A stretch of DNA of 64,000 nt from Gordonia hongkongensis. GTDB taxonomy: Bacteria > Actinomycetota > Actinomycetes > Mycobacteriales > Mycobacteriaceae. The stretch covers positions 4,278,001-4,342,000 of the forward strand of contig NZ_CP095552.1 in the NCBI RefSeq assembly GCF_023078355.1, given 5' to 3'. The notes under the pieces are model-generated. The model did not search any database. It had not been told where the DNA came from and worked only from the letters and a program-made list of their open reading frames with translations. Positions within the stretch are counted from its first letter, which is position 1. Every line of letters starts with the position of its first letter. The translations under genes were made by a program, and so were the position numbers. Of this stretch, positions 26,406-34,486 are shown piece by piece.

Positions 26406-27298
26406 CGCGCGCCGTACACGGGCATCGGCACCGGCGCCTTGGCCAGGATCTCCTCGATCACCGGGCCGAGCTCGCCGGCCTCCCACCGAGAGCCCTTGTC
26501 CCGCTCGATGCTTCGCTGCCATCCATCGGTGATCGAGATCTTGCCGCCCTCGACTTCGAACACCCGGCCGGTCACCGAGCCCGCCGCGGGCGAACCCAGC
26601 CAGACCACGAGGGGCGAGACGTTCGCCGGATCCATCGTGTCGAAGGAACCGTCGGCGGGCGCCGCCATCTGAGCGGCCATCGCCTCACCGGCACCCATGG
26701 TCATCTGGGTACGGGCGGCCGGAGCGATCGCGTTCACGGTCACACCATACGACCCCAGTTCCGCGGCCGCCTGGATCGTCAGAGCCGCGATGCCGGCCTT
26801 CGCCGCGACGTAGTTGCCCTGCCCCACCGAACCGTACAGTCCCGCACCGGAACTCGTGTTGATGATGCGCGCCTGCGGAACGTCGCCGGCCTTCGCCTGG
26901 GCACGCCAGTGCGCGGCTGCGTGCCGCAGACCGACGAAGTGCCCTTTGAGATGTACGCGGACGACCGCATCCCACTCGTCCTCCGACAGCGAGACCAGCA
27001 TCCGGTCGCGCACGAAACCCGCGTTGTTGACCAGTACGTCGAGGCGTCCGAACGCGGAGAGTGCGGTCTCGACCATGGCCGCACCCGAATCCCAGTCCGC
27101 GACGTCGCCCACCGACGCGACTGCCTGCCCGCCGGCGGCGACGATTTCGTCGACGACCTCACTCGCGGGGTCCTCGGCGTAGTCGTTGACGACGACCTTC
27201 GCGCCGTCGGCGGCGAACGCGAGGGCGTGGGCGCGTCCGATGCCCTGGCCGGCACCGGTCACGATGACGACACGACCCTCATTCAACTTGCTGGTCAC
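26402..27298 (-). CDS. Short-chain dehydrogenase/reductase (Rv3548c-like)
   Basis: 298 residues. NAD-binding TGAGQGIGRAHALAF near residue 14, VNNAGFVRD near 92, the catalytic Ser in NTSSGAGLYG near 147 and YVAAK near 160. The C-terminal part carries an extension (VFEVEGGKISITDGWQRSIERDKG) typical of the HSD10/MFE-2-like SDRs of steroid side-chain oxidation. GTG 27298 has AAGGAAG seven bases upstream. Located next to a second SDR and divergent echA20, as Rv3548c-Rv3549c-Rv3550. The likely reaction is oxidation of a 3-hydroxyacyl-CoA or hydroxysteroid, by context. Confidence 0.83.
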   Translation of the reverse strand: MTSKLNEGRVVIVTGAGQGIGRAHALAFAADGAKVVVNDYAEDPASEVVDEIVAAGGQAVASVGDVADWDSGAAMVETALSAFGRLDVLVNNAGFVRDRMLVSLSEDEWDAVVRVHLKGHFVGLRHAAAHWRAQAKAGDVPQARIINTSSGAGLYGSVGQGNYVAAKAGIAALTIQAAAELGSYGVTVNAIAPAARTQMTMGAGEAMAAQMAAPADGSFDTMDPANVSPLVVWLGSPAAGSVTGRVFEVEGGKISITDGWQRSIERDKGSRWEAGELGPVIEEILAKAPVPMPVYGAR

Positions 27299-27349
27299 TG
27301 ATGTTCTTCCTTTCCGAAGTGTCTGCGGCCCCGAACCGCACACCGGGTC

Positions 27350-28138
27350 TCAGACTGCGTTACCGGCCGTGGCGGCGTCGAGGAATGCCGGCTTCTCGCC
27401 ACCGCCGTGGACGGTCAGCGTCGACCCGGTGATGTAGCCGGCAAGCGGTGACAAGAGAAAGGCGACCGCGTTGCCGACATCGGCGGGCGTGGCCATCCGC
27501 CCCATCGGGATGGTCTCGCCGACGGCTGCCACACCGGCGTCGTCGCCGTAGTGCAGGTGGGACTGTTCGGTGACGACCGGGCCGGCCACGACCGAGTTCA
27601 CCCGCACCCGCGGCGCCCACTCGACGGCGAGCGAGCTCATCAGGTTGTCGAGTCCGGCCTTCGCCGCACCGTAGGCCGAGGTGCCGGGTGACGGCCGGTG
27701 GCCGCTCACGCTCGAGATGTTCACGATGCCACCGCCATCCGGCTGCGTCTGCATCACCGCGTTGGCCGCGCGGGCCACGGCGAGCGGGGCGAGCAGATTG
27801 AGGTCGACGATCTTGCTCGCGAACCGGACCGACGCGTCGGCGGCCAGCGCGAACGGGGAGCCGCCGGCATTGTTCACGACACCGTCGATGCGTCCGGCCC
27901 GCCCGATGATGTCGTCCATCATCGCCACGACCGCATCCGCGTCGCGGACATCGCAGGACACGAAATCGAGATCGCGGAGGTCGTCGGCGAGATTGTCGGC
28001 GTTGCGACCACAGATCACCGGACGGGCGCCGAGCGAACCCAGGACGCGGGTGATCCCGGCACCCACCCCGCGCGCCCCGCCCGTGACCAGGATGACCTTC
28101 CCGACCAGGCCCAGCTCGACCTGTGACTGCGTCTGCAT
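27350..28138 (-). CDS. Short-chain dehydrogenase/reductase (Rv3549c-like)
   Basis: 262 residues. VTGGARGVGAGITRVLG near residue 19 (NAD site), VNNAGGSPFALAA near 88, the Ser of NISSVSGHRPSPGTSAYGAAKAG near 140 with the YxxxK pair 14 residues on. The ending STLTVHGGGEKPAFLDA is typical of SDRs in this cluster. The ATG is 20 bases from a KstR2-type palindrome and the gene is divergent from echA20. It is 51 bases upstream of the Rv3548c-like gene and is probably co-transcribed with it. A dehydrogenase step of C/D-ring or side-chain breakdown is inferred. Confidence 0.83.
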   Translation of the reverse strand: MQTQSQVELGLVGKVILVTGGARGVGAGITRVLGSLGARPVICGRNADNLADDLRDLDFVSCDVRDADAVVAMMDDIIGRAGRIDGVVNNAGGSPFALAADASVRFASKIVDLNLLAPLAVARAANAVMQTQPDGGGIVNISSVSGHRPSPGTSAYGAAKAGLDNLMSSLAVEWAPRVRVNSVVAGPVVTEQSHLHYGDDAGVAAVGETIPMGRMATPADVGNAVAFLLSPLAGYITGSTLTVHGGGEKPAFLDAATAGNAV

Positions 28139-28158
28139 GGGTGCTACCCTACCAAACA

Positions 28159-28172
28159 ACCAAGCACTTGCT
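28159..28172. promoter_or_regulatory. KstR2-type operator upstream of echA20-ipdABC
   Basis: ACCAAGCACTTGCT fits AnCAAGnnCTTGnT at every fixed position, and a further overlapping half-site (GCTTGGT) follows. It lies between the SDR start (28138) and the echA20 start (28230), so it can control both directions. Confidence 0.88.
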
Positions 28173-28229
28173 TGGTGCGCTTCCGCAGTCCCCTCGGACT
28201 GTCCGGACCGCCCCATGAGAGGAGCCCGC

Positions 28230-29015
28230 GTGCCGATCACCACGACACGTTCCGATACCGGGATCGTGACCGTCACCGTCGACTATCCGCCGGTCAACGC
28301 GCTGCCATCGGCCGCATGGTTCGAACTCGGCGACGCCATCACCGCCGCCGGCCAGGACCCCTCCACCCACGTGGTGGTGCTCCGCGCAGAAGGTCGGGGC
28401 TTCAACGCGGGCGTCGACATCAAGGAGATGCAGGCGACCGACGGCTTCGACGCCCTGATCGGCGCCAACCGCGGATGCGCCGCCGCCTTCAGTGCCGTCT
28501 ACGACTGCGCCGTCCCCGTCGTCGTCGCCGTCAACGGGTTCTGCGTGGGCGGCGGCATCGGCCTCGTCGGCAATGCCGACGTCATCGTGGCCTCCGACGA
28601 CGCCGTCTTCGGACTACCCGAGGTGGACCGCGGAGCACTCGGCGCCGCAACCCATCTCGCGCGGCTCGTGCCACAACACATGATGCGCACCCTCTACTTC
28701 ACCGCCAAGAACGTCACCGCCCGGCAACTCGAGCACTTCGGTTCGGTCTACCGGGTCGTGCCCCGCGAGGAACTGCTCGACGCGGCACTCGAGGTCGCAG
28801 AGGCCATCGCCGCCAAGGACACTCGCGTGATCCGCGCAGCCAAGGAGGCGATCAACAACATCGACCCCGTCGACGTCAAGGCGAGTTACCGCCTCGAGCA
28901 GGGGTACACCTTCGAGTTGAACCTGGCCGGCGTCGCCGATGAGCACCGCGACGCGTTCGTGTCGACCGGCAAACCACTTGCCGCGAATTCCGCCTCGGAT
29001 GGAGGACGTGCCTGA
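28230..29015 (+). CDS. echA20: EchA20, crotonase-family ring-opening hydrolase of the HIP pathway
   Basis: 261 residues of crotonase fold. FNAGVDIKEMQATDGFDAL near residue 62 and CVGGGIGLVGNADVIVASDDAVFGLPEVDRGALGAATHLARLV near 105 form the oxyanion hole and acidic region. EchA20 hydrolytically opens the remaining ring of HIEC-CoA in C/D-ring degradation. GTG 28230 has AGGAG five bases upstream; an ATG at 28215 would overlap that ribosome site. The next gene, ipdA, starts one base after its stop, so this is the first gene of echA20-ipdA-ipdB-ipdC, the order seen in M. tuberculosis Rv3550-Rv3553. Confidence 0.88.
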   Translation: MPITTTRSDTGIVTVTVDYPPVNALPSAAWFELGDAITAAGQDPSTHVVVLRAEGRGFNAGVDIKEMQATDGFDALIGANRGCAAAFSAVYDCAVPVVVAVNGFCVGGGIGLVGNADVIVASDDAVFGLPEVDRGALGAATHLARLVPQHMMRTLYFTAKNVTARQLEHFGSVYRVVPREELLDAALEVAEAIAAKDTRVIRAAKEAINNIDPVDVKASYRLEQGYTFELNLAGVADEHRDAFVSTGKPLAANSASDGGRA

Positions 29016-29016
29016 C

Positions 29017-29910
29017 ATGCCCACCGACAAGACAAGCACTTTCGACGATGTCATCGCCGAGCTACGCGACGGCATGACCATCGGCATCGGCGGATGGGGT
29101 TCGCGCCGCAAGCCGATGGCGTTGGTCCGTGCGCTCGCCCGCTCCGAAGTCAAGGACCTCACCGTGGTGACCTACGGTGGCCCCGACCTCGGATTGCTCT
29201 GCGCGGCAGGGAAGGTGCGCCGCGCGTACTACGGCTTCGTCTCGCTCGACTCGGCTCCGTTCTACGATCCGTGGTTCGCCAAGGCGCGCACCAACGGCGA
29301 GATCGAGGTACGCGAGATGGACGAGGGCATGGTGAAATGCGGCCTCGAAGCAGCCGCCGCACGCGTGCCGTTCCTGCCCATTCGTGCCGGCCTCGGCTCC
29401 GACGTCCTCAACTTCTGGGAGGGTGAGCTGAAGACCGTCACCTCGCCCTATCCCGACGCCGATGGCCGGACGCAGACGCTGGTGGCCATGCCGGCACTGA
29501 AGCTCGACGCCGCCTTCGTGCACCTGGATCTGGCCGATGCCCACGGCAATGCCGCCTACACCGGGGTCGACCCGTACTTCGACGACCTCTACTGCGCGGC
29601 CGCCGAACGTCGCTATCTCGAGGCCGATCAGATCGTCTCCACCGAGGTGCTCGTCAAAACCGTCCCACACCAACGTCTTCTGCTGAACCGAATGGCCGTC
29701 GACCGCGTCGTCCACGCGCCCAACGGCGCTCACTTCACGTTTGCCGGGGAGTACGGCCGGGACGAGAAGTTCCAGCAGTTCTATGTGGCGTCGGCGAAGG
29801 AGCCCGAGACCTGGGACGCGTTCTCGCGCCGATTCCTCCAGGTCGACGAACAGACCTACCAGCGAGAAGTGACCGCCTGGCAGGACGAGCAGAAGGAGAC
29901 CGGACAGTGA
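29017..29910 (+). CDS. ipdA: IpdA, alpha subunit of the COCHEA-CoA hydrolase
   Basis: 297 residues, class I CoA-transferase alpha-subunit fold. TIGIGGWGSRRKPMALVRAL near residue 22 is the glycine-rich CoA-loop start, and VVTYGGPDLGLL, then PFLPIRAGLGSDVL are family motifs. IpdAB opens the last ring (ring C) of the steroid nucleus as a hydrolase rather than a true transferase. ATG 29017 was preferred; GTG 29008 lies only two bases after GGAGG. It is coupled to ipdB by a four-base overlap. Subunit naming rests on order and homology. Confidence 0.88.
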   Translation: MPTDKTSTFDDVIAELRDGMTIGIGGWGSRRKPMALVRALARSEVKDLTVVTYGGPDLGLLCAAGKVRRAYYGFVSLDSAPFYDPWFAKARTNGEIEVREMDEGMVKCGLEAAAARVPFLPIRAGLGSDVLNFWEGELKTVTSPYPDADGRTQTLVAMPALKLDAAFVHLDLADAHGNAAYTGVDPYFDDLYCAAAERRYLEADQIVSTEVLVKTVPHQRLLLNRMAVDRVVHAPNGAHFTFAGEYGRDEKFQQFYVASAKEPETWDAFSRRFLQVDEQTYQREVTAWQDEQKETGQ

Positions 29911-30698
29911 GCACCGCCGAAACCGCGACCACGCCCGGTGAATCGTCCGGTACGGATGAACCCACCCGCGCCGAGTACTGCGTGATCTCCTGCGCCGACA
30001 TCTTCGCCGGCGCCGGCGAGATCATGGCCTCGCCGATGGCGCCCACTCCCCTGCTCGGCGCCCGGCTCGCGCGTCTCACCACCGAACCCGACCTGCTGAT
30101 CACCGACGGCGAGGCGCTGATCCTCGCCGACACCCCGCCGATCGGGAAGACCGGGCCGATCGAGGGGTGGATGCCGTTCCGCAAGGTGTTCGACGTCGTG
30201 GCATCGGGTCGGCGCCATGTTGTCATGGGCGCCAACCAGATCGACCGGCACGGCAATCAGAACCTGTCGGCGTTCGGTCCGTTGCAGCACCCCACTCGTC
30301 AGATGTTCGGTGTGCGCGGCGCGCCCGGCAACACCATCAACCACCCCACCAGCTACTGGGTGGCCCGCCACACCGCGCGCGTCTTCGGCGAGTCCGTCGA
30401 CATCGTGTCGGGCGTCGGTTTCGACAAGGTTGATCCGGAGAACCCGGCCTTCGACGACCTGAACATCCATCGCGTGGTCACCAACCTCGGCGTCTTCGAC
30501 TTCGGCGGACCAGGCCACACCATGCGGGCCCTGTCCCTGCATCCCGGCGTCGGCGCCGACGAGGTCGCCGAGAACACCGGCTTCGAGGTCGAAGGCCTTG
30601 CCGACGCACCCGAAACGCGCCGGCCGACGGCAGAGGAGCTCGGTCTGATCCGGGAAGTCCTCGACCCGAAGGGCGTCCGCAACAAGGAAGTCCGATGA
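29907..30698 (+). CDS. ipdB: IpdB, beta subunit of the COCHEA-CoA hydrolase
   Basis: 263 residues, CoA-transferase beta-subunit fold. YCVISCADIFAGAGEIMASPMAPTPLLGARLA near residue 25, then LITDGEALILAD, RHVVMGANQIDRHGNQNLS and VVTNLGVFDFGGPGHTMRALSLHPGV near the C-terminus. It pairs with IpdA to hydrolyse the ring-C diketone CoA ester. The GTG start overlaps the ipdA stop and the stop overlaps the ipdC ATG, so the whole group is translationally coupled. Confidence 0.88.
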   Translation: MSTAETATTPGESSGTDEPTRAEYCVISCADIFAGAGEIMASPMAPTPLLGARLARLTTEPDLLITDGEALILADTPPIGKTGPIEGWMPFRKVFDVVASGRRHVVMGANQIDRHGNQNLSAFGPLQHPTRQMFGVRGAPGNTINHPTSYWVARHTARVFGESVDIVSGVGFDKVDPENPAFDDLNIHRVVTNLGVFDFGGPGHTMRALSLHPGVGADEVAENTGFEVEGLADAPETRRPTAEELGLIREVLDPKGVRNKEVR

Positions 30699-31807
30699 GC
30701 AGTCCCACCAGCGCACAACCGAGTCCCGCGCGCGCCGCCGGACTGTCGACGTCGTTCACCGAGCTCGTCGGCATCGAGTACCCGATCGTCCAGACCGGCA
30801 TGGGATGGGTGTCCGGACCGTCGCTGACCTCGGCAACCTCGAACGCCGGCGGGCTGGGCATCCTGGCGTCGGCCACGATGACGTTCGCGGAACTCGAGGC
30901 GGCCATCGCGAAGACGAAATCGTTGACGGACAAGCCATTCGGTGTGAACATGCGTGCCGACGCGACCGATGCCCCCGAACGCATCGACCTGTTGATCCGA
31001 GAGGGCGTCAAGGTCGCCTCCTTCGCGCTGGCCCCGAAACCCGAACTGATCGCGAAGCTCAAGGACAACGGCATCGTCGTGATCCCGTCGATCGGTGCGG
31101 CCAAACATGCCGTCAAGGTCGCCTCGTGGGGTGCCGACGCAGTGATCGTCCAGGGCGGCGAGGGCGGTGGTCACACCGGACCGGTCGCCACCACCCTGCT
31201 GCTGCCGTCGGTGCTTGATGCGCTGTCCGCCAAGGGTATCGACATGCCGGTGGTCGCCGCGGGCGGGTTCTTCGACGGCCGTGGGCTCGCCGCCGCACTC
31301 GCCTACGGGGCTCAGGGCGTGGCCATGGGCACCCGGTTCCTGCTGACGTCGGACAGTGCCGTGCCCGACTCCGTCAAGCAGGAGTACCTCGCCCGCGGTC
31401 TCGGCGACACCGTTGTCTCGGTCAAGGTCGACGGCATGCCGCACCGCGTGTTGCGTACCCCGCTGGTGGAGGCGCTCGAGAGCGGGAGCCCGGCCCGGGC
31501 CCTCGTCGCCGCGGCCCGCAATGCCAACGAGTTCAAGCAGATGACCGGCATGCGCTGGACGACGATGCTCAAAGACGGGCGCACGATGAAGAAGTCGGGC
31601 GAACGCACGTGGCAGCAGGTCATCATGGCGGGCAACACCCCCATGCTGCTCAAGGCCGGCCTCGTCGAAGGTGACACCCGCGCCGGCGTGCTCGCCTCCG
31701 GCCAGGTCGTCGGCATGATCGACGACCTGCCCAGCTGTGACGAGTTGATCCAGTCCATCATGACCCGGGCGCACGAACGATTGAAGGCGCTCGGGTCGTT
31801 GGGCTAG
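30695..31807 (+). CDS. ipdC: IpdC, NMO-like flavoenzyme of the HIP pathway
   Basis: 370 residues of the nitronate-monooxygenase TIM-barrel family. VGIEYPIVQTGMGWVSGPSLTSATSNAGGLGILAS near residue 25, ADAVIVQGGEGGGHTGPVATT near 150 (active-site His region) and VAAGGFFDGRGLAAALAYGAQGVAMGTRFL near 190 for the FMN phosphate. IpdC is needed for C/D-ring degradation as a flavin-dependent oxidoreductase on a CoA thioester. ATG 30695 overlaps the ipdB stop. It is the last gene before a repeat block at 31826-31950. Confidence 0.87.
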   Translation: MSSPTSAQPSPARAAGLSTSFTELVGIEYPIVQTGMGWVSGPSLTSATSNAGGLGILASATMTFAELEAAIAKTKSLTDKPFGVNMRADATDAPERIDLLIREGVKVASFALAPKPELIAKLKDNGIVVIPSIGAAKHAVKVASWGADAVIVQGGEGGGHTGPVATTLLLPSVLDALSAKGIDMPVVAAGGFFDGRGLAAALAYGAQGVAMGTRFLLTSDSAVPDSVKQEYLARGLGDTVVSVKVDGMPHRVLRTPLVEALESGSPARALVAAARNANEFKQMTGMRWTTMLKDGRTMKKSGERTWQQVIMAGNTPMLLKAGLVEGDTRAGVLASGQVVGMIDDLPSCDELIQSIMTRAHERLKALGSLG

Positions 31808-31825
31808 GGGCCGCGGCCGCCGGGC

Positions 31826-31950
31826 CTTCGAGGCTCGTCGCTGGCGCTCCTCGCACCTCAGGCAGCGCAGGGCGGGCCGTCACCCCCTGCCCCCTGAGGA
31901 GGCCCGGAGCTTGCGGAGGGCCGTCACGAAGGGTCCGGTACCTTCGGACC
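31826..31950. repeat. Intergenic repeat block between ipdC and the ABC ATPase gene
   Basis: Contains CTTCGAGGCTCGTCGCTGG, GCTCCTCGCACCTCAGG, CCCTGAGGAGGCCCGGAG, CTTGCGGAGG and GTCACGAAGGGTC, the same words as at 18104, 20081 and 23036. The last part forms a small hairpin (GGTCCG ... CGGACC, 31935-31950) directly before the GTG start of the next gene. Confidence 0.72.
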
Positions 31951-32751
31951 GTGACGACCCCGGAAGTCCTGCGCCTGAATTCGGTCGACTTCGTGCGGCA
32001 GTCCCGCGCGATCCTCGCCGACATCGACCTCACCGTCCACGCCGGCGAGCGGTGGGCGCTCATCGGCCCGAACGGCGCCGGCAAGTCGACGATCCTGAGC
32101 CTGTGCGGCGCGGAACAGCATCCGACGCGCGGGACCGTCCATGTCCTCGGACACCAACTGGGGCGCGTCGAGACCCGGAAACTGCGTGAGTCCATCGGCC
32201 ACGTCAATCCGCGGCATCCGCTGCGGTCGCCGCTGTCGATCCGCGAGGTGGTGCTGACCGGTGCGACCGGCACGACCGAGTTGATGGACCACCGGGAACC
32301 CGCACCGGAGACACTGGCCCGCGCCGACGAACTGATCGAGATGCTCGTCTTGAGCGCGCTCGCGTCGGCGCCGTGGACGAACCTGTCGCAGGGCGAACGC
32401 GGCCGGACCCTGATCGCCCGCGCGCTGCTCTCCGATCCTCGACTCCTGCTGCTCGACGAACCGTCGACCGGCCTCGATGTGGCTGCCCGCGAGCGTCTTC
32501 TGCAGACCGTCGACCGGCTACACCGGACACATCCCGATCTCGCAACGGTGCTCGTCACCCATCACCTCGAGGAACTACCCGAGACGACCACGCATGCCGT
32601 GCTGGTGACCGGCGGCCGGATCCTCGCCGCGGGGCCGGTTCACGACATTCTCACCACAGCCCTGGTGACCGAGTGCTTCGACTACCCGATCGAGATCGCC
32701 CACGACGAAGGGCGGTGGTCGGCGCGGGGCGTCGCGACCACTTCTCCCTGA
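31951..32751 (+). CDS. ABC transporter ATP-binding protein (single-subunit ATPase)
   Basis: 266 residues. Walker A GPNGAGKST near residue 38, Q-loop region IGHVNPRHPLRSPLSIREVV, signature LSQGERGRTLIARAL near 144, Walker B LLLLDEPSTGLD near 165 and the switch His in VLVTHHLEEL. No permease gene is adjacent, which suggests a soluble ATPase of the YlmA/ModF type rather than a transporter subunit; function is unknown. The GTG start at 31951 has no Shine-Dalgarno and lies right after a hairpin, so a leaderless message or an unseen start is possible. Confidence 0.8.
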   Translation: MTTPEVLRLNSVDFVRQSRAILADIDLTVHAGERWALIGPNGAGKSTILSLCGAEQHPTRGTVHVLGHQLGRVETRKLRESIGHVNPRHPLRSPLSIREVVLTGATGTTELMDHREPAPETLARADELIEMLVLSALASAPWTNLSQGERGRTLIARALLSDPRLLLLDEPSTGLDVAARERLLQTVDRLHRTHPDLATVLVTHHLEELPETTTHAVLVTGGRILAAGPVHDILTTALVTECFDYPIEIAHDEGRWSARGVATTSP

Positions 32752-32890
32752 ACTCAAGCACCGCGAGTGGTCCCCAGTGCGAAGGCCGCCGGCGACGAGA
32801 TGGCCCCCTGCAGATTTCGTGCGCTCCGAGGTCGGTGGCGAACCCGGGCCCTCTTGTCGGCCAGCCGCTGTGTGACTGGTGGGGTGTCTG

Positions 32891-32920
32891 TTCACCACGG
32901 TTCACTGCGGTTCACCATCG
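32891..32920. repeat. Three 10-bp direct repeats
   Basis: TTCACCACGG, TTCACTGCGG, TTCACCATCG in tandem with a period of exactly 10 bases, in the 267-base gap before the HNH gene. Such phased repeats can bind a protein on one DNA face. No other feature is seen in this gap. Confidence 0.45.
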
Positions 32921-33018
32921 GGACGTGTGTGACAGTGACTGTGGAACAACCATTTTCGACGAAATCGGGGTTGTGGAGAAATCTCGTCGTCGAACGTTCT
33001 GGCGAGTACCTTGGTGTC

Positions 33019-34262
33019 ATGACCCCGATCACCGAGCTCCGCGACACCCTCATTGGTCTACAATTTCCACCCGACGACGGGAGTGGTCGCGCGGTGGTCG
33101 AGCGACTCGACGAACTACGCGTGCTGCGCAACGTCCTCGATCACCAGATCGCCGTCCACATCGCCCTGTTGGAGGATTCGGGGGCACCGGCGCGAGCAGG
33201 GTCGACGACCCGATCCTGGCGTATCGAGATGGGCCTACCCCGACGGCCGCGCACCGCGGTGCACGGATCGCCACCGGACTGGGATCGTTGCCGAAAGTCG
33301 CCGACTGCGCCGCCGACGGATATCTGTCTGTTGAGTGTGTTGATGCGATGGTCCGCGGTATCGCGTTCATCGACAAACAGGCAGCGACTGCGTTGTCCAG
33401 CGACGACCTATCGGCGTTCGAAAGCGAGCTGCTCGCGCAGGCCTTCTCCGGGGCCACCCCCGCCGAGATCAACACTCACGCCCGGAGCATCGCCACGCGG
33501 GTCGCCGATGACGATCCGCACGCGGTCGCGGCAGCCGATGATGCGTCGCTGAACACCTTGCACACCAGAGTGACCGACGAAGGCCGGGTCGCGATCACCG
33601 GCGATGTGACGGCGGTGATCGGCGAGAAGTTCCTGGCGATGATCGACGAAAACTCCTGTCCGCGTCCCGAACCCGACGGGGCCGACGACCGCCGTGATGT
33701 CGGGCAGCGTCGTGCGGACGGGTTGGAGCTACTGCTCGATCAGGCCGCGATCGGTGCGGCGATGACCACCGCAGGTGCACCCCGCACTCAGGTAGTGGTG
33801 ACCATCCCCGCTGATGGTGTGGGCCCGGCGATTCTGCCGTGGGTGGGCGCGGTCACGGCATCGACGGCACGTCGGTTGTCGTGTGACGGCGGGGTCGCCG
33901 AGATCGTCCTCGACGACGAGGGGGTGCCGCTACGGATGGGGACGACGAAGCGGTTATTCCCGCATCATCTGCGTCAGGCGATCGTCGTGCGGGATGTGTG
34001 TTGCGTGAAATGCGGTGCACCAGCCGCGCATACGCAGGTGCATCATCTGGTGCCATGGGCTGACGGCGGACCGACTGATCTGGACAACGGATGTCTACTG
34101 TGTCAGCGCTGTCATACCCAGGTGCATCATCATGGGTGGGAGGTGATGATGGGCCCTGATCGTCATCCGTGGTTGATCCCACCGGCCGATATCGACCCGC
34201 GGCGTCTACCTCGGCCGGCTTACAACCGGCGCACCATGCGCCTGGACGACGCCCTCGTCTGA
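33019..34262 (+). pseudogene. DUF222/HNH endonuclease gene with a frameshift
   Basis: Read in two frames it encodes about 414 residues. The first frame (ATG 33019 to about 33180) gives a DUF222-type N-terminus with AVVERLDELRVLRNVLDHQIA. The rest continues one base back at the GGGGG run 33180-33184 (RVDDPILAYRDG onward) and ends in an HNH domain: CVKCGAPAAHTQVHHLVPWADGGPTDLDNGCLLCQRCHTQVH near the C-terminus, with Cys pairs and the His-His motif intact. This multi-copy actinobacterial family is often tied to mobile DNA. The shift at a G run may be a mutation or a sequencing error. Confidence 0.72.
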
Positions 34263-34486
34263 CCTCACCCCGCCCCCACCAGACCCTCCGGCGTCGACAC
34301 CGACCGACGCCACACGACCTTTGACAACTCCACAGCGTTCAACAAGCCCTGGCCGCCGGGGTCTGGTGGCGAAAATCTCTTGCGCGTTGCGCAATTTCGC
34401 TCCGAGATCCCGGTGGGCGGGGGGCGATCGGTCTCGGAACGAGGTCGACAGGTCCAGCCCGCTCTCACCGCCTCGGAAGGGCGCGC

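Noticed and set aside
34263..34486. Search for a gene or RNA between the HNH gene and the ABC pair
   Set aside because: Only short frames and a minor TTGCGCAA palindrome; nothing supported.
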